Source: Phialocephala subalpina (lineage: Eukaryota; Ascomycota; Leotiomycetes; Helotiales; Mollisiaceae). Taken from it: a stretch of DNA of 64,000 nt. How positions within the stretch are numbered: the stretch's first letter is position 1; each line of letters begins with the position of its first letter. Positions 10,872-20,514 of the stretch are shown piece after piece. Where the stretch lies: assembly GCA_900073065.1 (NCBI GenBank), contig FJOG01000011.1, positions 1,558,912-1,622,911 on the forward strand, given 5' to 3'. The notes under the pieces were generated by a model that was not told the origin of the DNA, did not search any database, and saw only the letters and a list, made by a program, of their open reading frames with translations. A program made the translations under genes and the position numbers.

Positions 10872-12059
10872 GCTCAAGATGCTAGCATTCATTCATTTCC
10901 TGCGCATATTGTGGATGGATATTTGGCGCTTTGCACTGGGATTTGGTGTAACCTGGAGTCTGGATGGATCTTTAACTGCCCAGAAGCTTCGTGTTGGATG
11001 GAGTTTGGGGATGATTTGGAGTTCTGTTTGTGATACCTTCCCTGCCTTTGCAGACGATCTTGTACCTCACTTTTTTATTACAGGCACTGCACATACGCTG
11101 CATCTCAACGAAATGAAGTCTTTCAATTTTTGCAGTCTTCTATGCTGATTCTTTGGAACCTCATTCAATCAAGTCCTCGGTTCTCGGCTTATTCCCTCGC
11201 AGAGAGCTTTGAGTCGAAAGATTGCGAGCTATATCTTGGACTGTGTACTTCGCAGAACGGAGAGCGGGAATTCTGCGGCTTCTCCTCTATCAAGGTCGGA
11301 TCACCTCTCCTTCACCATCTTGTGCGACGATCAAAGAGTCAGCCGCGAGAGCCTTCCCGACCCATCGACCCTCGTCAATATCCTGATCCATCATCGGCGG
11401 CCTTCTTCCTTTTCTTCCGAATAACACGTCTGGCTGATCTTCTTCACATAATCTCTTGACGCCGTTCTTCTGCTCAATTCGGAGGTCTGTTCCCAACTCG
11501 AGTGATTTACAAGCTTGAGCCGGCATACCGTTCATATCAGTCTGATATTTACCCCAAAAAATCAACAACATTCAACTGCCGACCCCATACCCCACAAGAC
11601 TCATTTGGACACCCACTAACCTTATTCTCACATCAGGCAGGACACGCAGAGGGGTACTTAACACGACTTCTCCTGGAAAATTTCTCTATTGGCTGTTGTC
11701 AAGGCTATTCTCCTGAGCCGTGCAGGCAAATAGCCGAGTAATATAGGGGATAGTCGTCCTTCAAACCACGAGGCTATCAACAACTTCAACCTATGATATC
11801 CTAGAACGTCCCAATATCAACATAAGTATTGGCCAGTCACCTCAAGCCTTCAAGTCATTCAAGATTATTCATATATATCAAGGAACTTTGGCAGATATCT
11901 GAATTTACACAGATTAAAGAATGGCCGACGAGACGTACCCGCAATTAATGGACGCCTCAGTGTGGCGATCTTCTCCGCACATAAGTATGTTGGAGCCACC
12001 TTTTGCGTTCGTGTGACAGATGCTGAATTTTTGCGGCGAATTTCTACAACTGGCCCACC
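10872..12059. other. intergenic, about 1.2 kb
   Basis: Between two plus-strand genes. Short ORFs at 10807-11148 and 11130-11459 have no recognisable domain and show no codon-like bias. The last 300 bases are the promoter side of the AA8-AA12 gene. No RNA or repeat recognised. Confidence 0.4.
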
Positions 12060-14170
12060 ATGCGTTCTGCTCAACTGTTGTCCTGGGCTGCGGCCCTTGC
12101 CAGTCAAGGTGAGAACCTCCATATCCCATCAAAACCTTTCACTGACAAGCATATACAGTGTCCGGAGAAGGGCTTGCACAGTCGGTTGCTTCCTGCGACT
12201 CTGTCACAAAAATCTGCTTCTCATCCTACACGGCTCCTGAAAATGGCGTCACCTTCAGAATTGCACTCCCACAAAATGTGACAGACCCTTACGATGCTGT
12301 CATCTCAATCACAGCTCCAGTATCGGTCACTTGGGCGGGTTTCTCTTGGGGAGGAACCATGGTTTTCAATCCTCTCACCGCAGCATGGGCAAATGGCAAG
12401 ACCACTGTAGCCTCATCCCGCTTCGCTTTGTAGGGCTCACTCTCCAAAGCCGAAGAACGTTCTAACTTCTAGTAGTGGATTGGGTCTGCCCCAAGGATAT
12501 GATGGAGCAGAATACACCTTGCTGAAAGGTACAACGACCAATGCCACTCACTGGACCATGGTCGCAAGATGTCGAGGATGTACCTCTTGGCAAGGCAACG
12601 ATGGCAACCTCGCTGTTTTGAACGGCACCGGCACGACGCCTTTTGCCTGGGCTCAAGGAGACACTGCAGTTCAGGATCCGTCCAACAATGCCTCAGCGTT
12701 CAATGTCCACAAGGCTTACGGAAAATGGACCCATGATTTGAACGCTGCGAGGAGCCCAAGCTTCAATGCATGGGTTTCAAGCAATGTGTTGTCTGTAGCT
12801 CCAATTGCTTCGACCACCGCAGTCCCCGCTACGACGTTATCAACCAGCGTCGTTTCAACGGCCAAACCAACGACACCTGCCAAGTCTGCTGCGATCCCTG
12901 CTTCTTGCTCAGGAGCCGGAGCCGCTGTCTTCCAGTCTGTGTTGGCAAGTGGATGGAAAGCCACCAAGGTCCTCGGAGGTCTCACCAGCCCTCGAAGTCT
13001 GGTCTGGGACTCAGCTGGCAACATGCTGATGGTCCAGTCCGGGAAAGGAATCACGGCACACACGATGTCTGCAGACGGCTGCGTTACATCGACGAAGACT
13101 TTGGTCGCGTTGAACAGCTTAAATCATGGCATCACGTTGAGTGCTGATGGCAAGACTTTATACGCTAGCTCCATGACCACAGTCTTCTCGTGGCCTTATG
13201 ATGCGAAGGCGATTTCTGTTGGAACGAGGTCTACAGTCGTCACTGGGATGTATAATGGTGGTGCTCATACGACTCGCACGCTTCTCATCGGAGCTCATGC
13301 ACCGAACTTGCTTGTTGTGTCTCACGGATCCAATGACAACTGGGACTACGCATCTGGGAACAAGGCTACAGGTCGTGCCATCGTCAAGGTCTTTGATTTG
13401 AGCACCGCTCCTGCTTCCGGATACAACTACGTCTCCGGAGGATACGTGATGGGATACGGAATGCGAAATGAAGTCGGCATCACTTTCGACAGAAACAACA
13501 TGTTCGTCCCCTCCCTCCTATCCTCAAAAAAGACACTAACATCCACAGGCTCTGGGGTGCCGAAAACAGCGGCGACAACTTCGCCCGCGGAGGAAAAGAC
13601 ATCCACCAAAACAACCCCGCTGAGAAACTAAACTACATCGGCGACATCACCAAACCCAATAACAACTGGTACGGCTACCCAACCTGCTTCGCCGTCTGGC
13701 AAGCGAGCGATTTCTCCGACACCAAACTCCAAGTCGGCGAGCATTTCGTCGTATCCCCTAACTCAACTTTCAAAGACGACAGTTGCAAATCCGTTACCAC
13801 CACCCCGGCTCTGACATTCATGGCACATTCCGCTCCCATCGACAGCAAATTCGACCTCACATATTCCAACCTCTTCGTCACCTTCCACGGATCCTGGAAC
13901 AGGAATCCGACGACGGGATTCAAGTTGGTGGTTGTGCCGTTTACGAAGGGAACGGATGGGTTGTATAAACCCGTTGCGCCAAGTACGAGTAATACTGGGT
14001 ATACGGATGTCATGAGTAACCCAGATGTGACGAAATGTGCGGGGAATGGACCGAGTTTCAGTAGTGGGTGTTTTAGGCCGGCGGGGTTGTTGTTTGATAG
14101 TGCGGGGAGGTTGTATATGACGAGTGATACTACTTCTCAGGCTGAGTTGTGGGTTTTGGGGAAGTCGTGA
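12060..14170 (+). CDS. secreted AA8-AA12 oxidoreductase: heme b cytochrome domain + PQQ-type pyranose dehydrogenase
   Basis: Four exons with matching phases, 12060-12108, 12159-12429, 12473-13501, 13549-14170, give 656 aa. Residues 1-17 are a signal peptide (MRSAQLLSWAAALASQ). Residues about 20-215 resemble the AA8 cytochrome domain of cellobiose dehydrogenase: WAGFSWGGTM with likely heme ligand Met84, CRGCTSW, and likely ligand His186 in NVHKAYG. A Thr/Ser/Pro linker (STTAVPATTLSTSV) follows. Residues about 265-656 are a six-bladed sorbosone/glucose-dehydrogenase-like propeller (SPRSLVWDSAGNMLM, GSNDNWDYAS, FVTFHGSWNR, CFRPAGLLFD), the fold of AA12 PQQ-dependent pyranose dehydrogenase. No CBM1 follows. 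Known family role: oxidises sugars outside the cell and passes electrons through the cytochrome, for example to lytic polysaccharide monooxygenases. The intron at 13502-13548 uses donor GTTCGT. Confidence 0.9.
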
Positions 14171-14552
14171 GGTGAGAGTGGGGGAAGAGGCAAGTGGCTA
14201 GATTGCATATATGGATGAGGGGTCAGCGACATGTTTGCGTTGAGGAGATGGATTGAGGATGTCTATACTTTCGTTGCAACTGCGAATACGACTCAGGTCA
14301 TTTCAGCTTCACTTGGGATATCCAGATGCCTCAAATTTCTCCTGCGGGTGTATCGACTACCCTTCCCTCGGTAGCAGGGTCCTGTTCAGAGACAAAATAG
14401 GGAAATGTCGGAGAAGATGTTGATTTTCTGCATGGGTTGTCCGAGATACCTTTTGATATGACTAGCTATTACAATTTTATAATCCTCACTTTTCTACTTC
14501 ATCGCATGCCTTCTCCCTCGTCTGCCCATCTCCACAAGCTGTTGGTGCATAT
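14171..14552. other. convergent intergenic spacer
   Basis: About 380 bases between the 3' ends of the AA8-AA12 gene and the GH17 pseudogene. Contains only presumed terminator/3' UTR sequence. Confidence 0.4.
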
Positions 14553-15434
14553 CTAGCAAGCCGGATTGTACGCAGGATTGAAGTTGGCACCAACCACACC
14601 AAACGGAAGATTCCCACCATCTTGAAGACTATACACAAACGTATGCCTATGTGCAAAGCTCGAGCAAATAGTCTGACTCCAATACATCCGAGCATTCTGA
14701 ACACTAGGAACAGCAGCATTGACACTCGCCCCAGCACTCGGCCACACCGTCTCCGTAACCCAAACCCAAACACCAGGATGCACCCTATTAACCACATCTC
14801 TGACCTGATACACCGAGCCCCAGAAAAGATCGAAAGAATTCTCAATGCCGTTGGCGTACATTCCCTGATAATAAGGATATCCATCCATTCTAACCCAATC
14901 GCAGGCCTGGATGACCGCCTCATTGTTGTGATCTACCCACGCTGTTCACATATCGACGTGTCCGACCTGAACACTGGAGGAGTAGCCAGATTGAATCGAG
15001 AGCATGCCTCGAACGTCGTAGATTTGTTGTGCCCTTCTCCACGCTGGTGTATTTCTTCAATATAAATCCTCGCTCCCAACACTGACTGCAACGATCCATC
15101 CGAATTCCCACGTCTGCACCGCTTGCAGCAACGCCTGCTTCTCCGCATTGAAATGCTTGTCGTCCTCCGTCCAAACACTGACGAGAATCTGTCCGCCGGT
15201 GGCGAGAGCTGCGGGAACGGCGTTTGCGAGTTGGTTGCAGTCGGAGGAGGCGTAGAGACGCATGCCGGTGAAGTGGCCCGGGAGTGGACATCAATGTTCG
15301 AAAGTCATTTCGTAGTCGGCTTGGGATTTGCAGGAGCCATTGAGATTGGCGGCTTGGACGTTGAAGCCTTTCCAGTAGGCATCTGCTCCTGTGACGGCAG
15401 CTGAGAGAGCCATAACGAGAGTTGAGAGCTTCAT
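14553..15434 (-). pseudogene. GH17 beta-1,3-glucanase-like gene with several lesions
   Basis: Starts at 15434 with a signal peptide (MKLSTLVMALSAAVTGADA) followed by YWKGFNVQAANLNGSC. The GH17 core is readable: GMRLYASSDCNQLANAVP, GGQILVSVWTED, acid/base-type VSVGSEDLY, DVRGMLSIQSGYSSS, CDWVRMDGYPYY and nucleophile-type VTETVWPSAG, ending at 14553. The frame is broken three times: TGA at 15291-15293 between FEH and PLPGHF; TGA at 15057-15059 followed by about 16 bases resembling only the 3' end of an intron, with a frame change before IYDVRGM; and TGA at 14946-14948 where family members have Trp (VGHVD-x-W-TAW), i.e. TGG to TGA. No GT..AG introns rescue these. Likely ancestral role: secreted or cell-wall glucan hydrolase. 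Sequencing error cannot be excluded for the middle lesion. Confidence 0.8.
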
Positions 15435-15692
15435 AACGAGGGTAGTGTGCAGAGATGCAGAACGAATGAATTGTATACTAAGGAATGGCTGAAGAGTGGA
15501 ACGCAAGGAGAGAAGGAAGGAGGTGGCAGAGGACTTACTTTTCCTTACCGTTTTGCACGACTTCGTGCCACCATCGTACCAGAGTCTTCGGTTGGCTTGT
15601 TGATGCCTTGATGTTATCTCTTGTTGATGAGGTTTTCGTGGGGCGAGAAGGTGCAGGAGACTTTCAGGGTCATCTTAGCGTTGGGCGCCTAA

Positions 15693-15963
15693 CGAGCCTA
15701 AACAGATAAGTCTGAGTTTTCAGGGCATTTAGCAGCTGGGAGAACGCTGAAGGCGAATTTCGAATTTTGAAATTAACTCAAATTCAAATCAGTAAACTTA
15801 AATAATTAACTTTACCTTCTTCTAAACATTTTATTACGATCTTAAATAATAATCAATAATAGTTATTATGTAAAGTTCAAGTGATGCGATTGATCTTGAT
15901 TTTCGTCGCTTGAAAATGGCCTGAAAAGAAGCCTGAAAACTCAGACTTATCTGATTAGGCTCG
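15693..15963. mobile_element. MITE, about 271 bp, PIF/Harbinger-like
   Basis: Inverted ends CGAGCCTAAACAGATAAGTC at the left and its near-perfect reverse complement at the right (one mismatch in the first 33 bases, up to TCTGAGTTTTCAGG). They are flanked by direct TAA repeats at 15690-15692 and 15964-15966. The interior is AT-rich and non-coding. A 3-bp TWA target duplication is the hallmark of PIF/Harbinger elements. It lies about 260 bp upstream of the GH17 pseudogene start. Confidence 0.8.
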
Positions 15964-16484
15964 TAACGAGTAAGGTTATTTTCAGGGGCGCGAATGCCCC
16001 TCCTTGCGGGGCTGAAGGTGTCCCGAGAAAGAAGATCTTAGACACTGAAATTGTTCTGCTCTATGTCAAACTTTCTTTCCTGATTTTTGGCATGCAAGTG
16101 CTATCTTCAATCGGTGACAGAGTCGTAAACTTTATGCCTTGAGAGTCCAGTATTTTTGCTTCGATTCAAGCGTGCATTTGTCTGTCGTTCCGCGCTGCAG
16201 TCTAGTTCTCTTTTTCCTCACCAGGCACGCAATTATTAATGAGACATTCTAGTCAAGCGATTGAATGTTTTCTTTTCCATCAAGCCTCGTTGTTAGGTCT
16301 GGCCGTCTTATCGGACATGCTCTAATGGGACTCGAATTGTGTTCGAGATGGTCTAGAAAGTGGGATGTTTTCGAGCATGTGCGTGGTGTTGTGAAGTTTA
16401 AAGCCATCGTCTCACTTGCCAGATGGCGATATGTTCAAGCTTCAGAAGCAATGCTCTGAATTCTCTATTTCAATGCAGGCTATG

Positions 16485-16652
16485 CTATCGGCTCAAATTG
16501 GATATCTTGGATACTGCAATGCGAATCATGACTTTCGTTTCCTCATCAACGGAAGCTGTTCCAAGCCTCTCCCCAATATGCTCTGCTCAATGGGATATGA
16601 ATACCTTGAACGATGCCATGCGAATCGTGATCTTCGTTTACTCATCAACGGC
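16485..16652. repeat. diverged tandem duplication, unit about 100 bp
   Basis: The segment ATGCGAATCATGACTTTCGT..CTCATCAACGG at 16517-16552 recurs as ATGCGAATCGTGATCTTCGT..CTCATCAACGG at 16616-16651, with weaker similarity extending upstream (GGCTCAAATTGGATATC / TGCTCAATGGGATATG). It sits just 3' of the phosphatase gene and is non-coding. The rest of 15964-16661 shows no gene. Confidence 0.6.
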
Positions 16653-16661
16653 CTTCTCTCA

Positions 16662-17617
16662 TCAGCCAAAGTTCTTCAAACCCTTCGCAAAGAACTCCTT
16701 CGACATATCCCACACACTCGAAGCCTGCTTTCGAATCGTTTGAATGGTAGACTTCTCGGTCAACACCTCCTTCACTTTTGCGATATCATTATCCGTCAAT
16801 CCACACATCTGCTTCATGTACCCTTCAGCTCCTCCCCACTTCTTGTCAACCATCTCAAGCATCGCCCGCATACTCTCGGGTCTGGCACCCACCATCCTCT
16901 CAGCACGCGCTCTGCCACCTCCACCTGCGTTTGCGAAGACAGGACTCTTCATCAATCGATTCACGACTGCATTTCTCGTGGGCCCCAAGCCAATATCCGA
17001 CAGAGAGTATTCCTTCGCAATGTTTTCTGGCGATACACCCAGCATCCTGAGAATGACACCAATGAAGACTCCTGACCGATTGTTTCCAGTCGTGCAATGG
17101 ACGAAGCAGGCAGTGGGATGATTAGGCGACATGGATGCGATGTGTAGCATCATCGTTCGGCAGGCAGGTGCTCCATGAGAAAGGATATCCGTGAAAGCTT
17201 GAACTATTCCCTACAACAGTCAACTCTGCTCTGCACGCCATGGCAGTGACCTACATCTGTACCATCACTCGCATACTGCACATATCTCGCAGCAGCCTTC
17301 TCTGGCGAGTACTCCCCATCCGGAAACGCAGGACAACTGATCCTCTCAATCCCATCCAGCTGCTTGAATCCTCCAGCCTTCTCAATCTGACCCTTTGACC
17401 GCAAATCAAAATCCGTCGTGATGCCGAGAACTTTCAACTTCACCATTCCCTCGTCCTTGATTGTCGCCGTATCTGGTCCACGGTAGAAGACGCCTTGGCG
17501 AACTGTGGCTATCGTTCTGCCATTTTCGTCTTCGATTGGCCAGCCTCCTATGTCGCGGAAGTTGTAGAGTCCTGGGATGTCGACGAAAGGAGGCTGAATC
17601 TCAGCCTGGTCCGCCAT
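16662..17617 (-). CDS. Tyr_phosphatase_3-type protein tyrosine/serine phosphatase
   Basis: Two exons, 17617-17255 and 17210-16662 (intron with GTAGGT donor and TTGTAG acceptor, phase 0), give 303 aa. The N-terminal half carries the family signature (IPGLYNFRDIGGWP, FYRGPDTATI, LGITTDFDLRS). The catalytic P-loop is HCTTGNNRSG with Cys160 and Arg166, followed by GVFIGVILRMLGVS and a C-terminal helical region with VDKKWGGAEGYMKQMCGL. This matches the fungal and bacterial tyrosine-protein phosphatase family that includes the phosphoinositide-active LipA/MptpB-type enzymes. Substrate cannot be told from sequence. The gene is intact. Confidence 0.93.
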
Positions 17618-18255
17618 TTACCGCTGCAGGTGCTCCCCGGTCTGCGCCTCGTACGACAGATCTGCAGAAGCTGTACTGGGTCGTACGAGACTGAAAGGTG
17701 CGACTTGGACTTCGGGAGAGGAAGCAGGAGTGAGTGCGCGTCATGATTGAGGAAGAAGGTTGGGTTGCAGGATTAGCCTTATCGTGGGGAAGCGGCGTTC
17801 GTCTTCCCCGGACGAGGCTGGTTGGGGCTGCCTTTCGGTTAAGCCTTCAGTTGATGCACTTTGCGGAATTTGTTTCAGGTATTTGGGATGCTGGTTTGGT
17901 CTACGATATTTAAAGACATCCTCACTCCGCCATTCATATTCTTATATTGAGAATTGCGTGTGGTTGTCCAAGATGTGGAAGAGAGGGGCTTCCACGTGAC
18001 AGCGCACCTTAGCGTGAAGTTTAACTTAGCTTCCTCAATCGCACCATCTCATCCTATCATCAACATCGCCAACGCTTTGGTCAAGAGGACGACAACATCT
18101 TGTACTCAGGAATAACTGGTGGGTATAATTTCCGTTCTATCAATTGGCAGGAGCTAACCGCCTTTCAGAAGTCACGATCCCGCTGCCTCGTCCGCTGCAA
18201 GAACTTTAGGACGCGTTTCCCTCCTTCCTGTACTCCGACACACCACCTCGAAGCC
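17618..18255. other. divergent intergenic region
   Basis: Shared upstream region of the phosphatase (minus) and 2EXR (plus) genes. CT-rich stretches occur before both starts. No ORF of note. Confidence 0.4.
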
Positions 18256-19134
18256 ATGCCTCCCGCCAAGAAAAAGCAGAAGGAGCCAACCGAGAAGGCG
18301 GTATCCGGATCTGCGAGCAACAAAGGCTCCGTTAAATTAGACACATTCGAAACCTTCGGCAAGCTCCCCGTCGAGTTGCGATTGAGGATCTGGAAAGTTG
18401 CGTCGTTCTTTCAACGAAACGTGGTCCTCAAGCCGGATAATGTGGTTGGTGTTGACTTGGACTTTGATCCGTGGCGTGATACCAGCCTCCGACGACTGCC
18501 CTTCTGCTGCACGAGCCCTTGTCCTCCGCCTGCAGTCCTCCACGTCTGTAAGGAGTCTCGAGAAGAAGGATTGAAGCATTACAGCCTGGAGTTTGGAGCT
18601 CATGAGGATATTGAGCTTAAACACAATGGCCATTCCCGCACTATGACCCTTTCCATTCCGCCGATCGTCTACATCAACTGGAAAGCCGACAGAATTGTTG
18701 TGCCTCTTTCGGATTGGATGTGGCTTGATGAGGATGAACCAGAGCTTGGAGAACTCTTTGCTTCAAAAGGCTTGACATCATTGGCCTTAAACATATCGGA
18801 TGGACAAGAAGCTGTGTTCGCTATCAGTATGGTGTCTCCCGGAAGCTCTCTGCAAGAGCTGATCTTGTTCGCACATGCTCAAGAGTCAGCTGAAACCCTG
18901 AAGGCATGCGAGTTCGGGGACATGAAATTTGCTAGCGATCGGGCAGAGTGGCAGATGGTGTTGCAGTACTTTGAGGGCGATCATGATGATGAGGAGCCGG
19001 ACCTCTGGGACCTCTGGGTTGACATTCTAGATAGATGTCCCGAATCGGCGAGGGATTGGTTCGAGACACCTGCACAGCAGTATCAGGTCCGCGTTTGTGA
19101 ACTTCAGAATCCTCAGTACCGTGGCGAAGCTTAA
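18256..19134 (+). CDS. 2EXR-domain protein, 292 aa
   Basis: Start chosen at ATG 18256 (MPPAKKKQKEPTEK), though the frame is open from 18100. After a Lys-rich N-terminus the 2EXR signature runs from about residue 31: FGKLPVELRLRIWKVASFF, then PPAVLHVCKESREEGLKHY about 70 residues later. The remaining part is acidic with conserved-looking Trp residues (DEEPDLWDLWVDILDRCP). The family is large in Leotiomycetes and other Pezizomycotina and has no established function. Single exon, intact, no paralogue in the window. Confidence 0.85.
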   Translation: MPPAKKKQKEPTEKAVSGSASNKGSVKLDTFETFGKLPVELRLRIWKVASFFQRNVVLKPDNVVGVDLDFDPWRDTSLRRLPFCCTSPCPPPAVLHVCKESREEGLKHYSLEFGAHEDIELKHNGHSRTMTLSIPPIVYINWKADRIVVPLSDWMWLDEDEPELGELFASKGLTSLALNISDGQEAVFAISMVSPGSSLQELILFAHAQESAETLKACEFGDMKFASDRAEWQMVLQYFEGDHDDEEPDLWDLWVDILDRCPESARDWFETPAQQYQVRVCELQNPQYRGEA

Positions 19135-20514
19135 CGCGTTTCATCTAAGGTTCGCATGCTGTAAGACCAGTTCGGCACATTACATGAGGTGTGAAAGGCG
19201 CAGAGTTCTGTGATCATAGAGGTCGCAGCAGGTTCTTTGAGAATTGGGTTGCTGCGATTGCTAGCGAGGACGGGAAGGTCTGAACGGTACAGAAGATAAT
19301 GGTTCTGCTACTTGCTATTGCTGGAATGGGAAGGTCGAGAACGTAGTTGCTTGGAGACAATTTATTGACGGCATTTGCTATTTTAAGCCATTTTAGCAAC
19401 ATTTCTCTGAGGCATGAGCTTTCCAATCAATGGCTATATTTGATCATTGAGAACGCATGCCGCGATAAGGTGACCTTCTCTTCATCCTCGCTTCTTGCAA
19501 AGCGGAATCTCCTTCCTTCGACATGTTAGCAGATCTCCAGGCTAATCTATTCGCAGCAAAATCTTTGAGCTCCATCTCCCAGGTGTCACATACCGCAAGG
19601 TTCTAGCGTATTCTTCTGTGTTTCTCTTCCTCTCGTTTATGTGTTGTGGAGTTTCCGCCCTTCTTCCGCTGCATCTTCTTCTCCTTCTACTGTTCATAGT
19701 TCGACGGGACGTTAGACATTGAGAACGGTCATGGCCATCAATGACCTATCCAGCCTCAGGAGCCTTGCGTGAACACGTGGAAGCTCTCATGGATCAGGCG
19801 CGAAATCAGGTTCGAGATGTTACTTGAGAAGACTCTCAACGTTCTTTATTCCAGAATTTCCTTTTGCCGCTCAAATCACAACGCGGAGAAGCAACCCCCA
19901 CCTTGGAGGGGCGGGCAGTCGGGATATCTCATTGTCGGGATAATATTACAGCGACAGCCACACCCGTTTAGGCTCTGCGCGCCGAAAACCCCGGCACCTC
20001 CACAGTGGAAGGCACGCTAAACTTATAGCGGTCGTCAGTGATGAGCTTCATATATTTCACGAGATGTCTTCAGAGTGCTTTGCGACAACAAAAACTCTGC
20101 GAAAGAATAGCCTGTGGTACAACATTCATACACGCTTGACAACGGCAAGACCACAATAAAACATGGACACCAAGTTCGGGCCTTCATTTTCAGGCGACCA
20201 CAAAAGCCTCCCCAAATCCCCAAAATCTCCAGGGTCCTTCATGCAGGTACCCCGCATCAGCCCACCTTCAATGTCATACGAGGGTATTCCTACATTCCCA
20301 CTCCCACTTCTTTTCTATTTAGCCAAAAAGAAAGCTCCCTTCTAGCTGCGTCATTCTGCTGTTGTGGATCACGATAACGATCAGTATCAGAGATCTTTCC
20401 ACGAGTGTGAGCTGTGCGAGTTTTGACTTAACTGTGCTGCTGTTCCTCCCTGCGACAGCTGTCAACCTTCTCCTCCCACTCTCACAAATCCACACGCCCA
20501 AGAATTGAACCATC
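19135..20514. other. intergenic, about 1.4 kb
   Basis: No ORF with domain or coding character. The last 150 bases are the promoter/leader of the GH31 gene (pyrimidine-rich). Nothing else supported. Confidence 0.4.

Noticed and set aside
14486..15065. ORFs of 145-147 aa on both strands across the GH17 region
   Set aside because: They are alternate frames of the broken GH17 gene; only the frames with catalytic motifs are meaningful.
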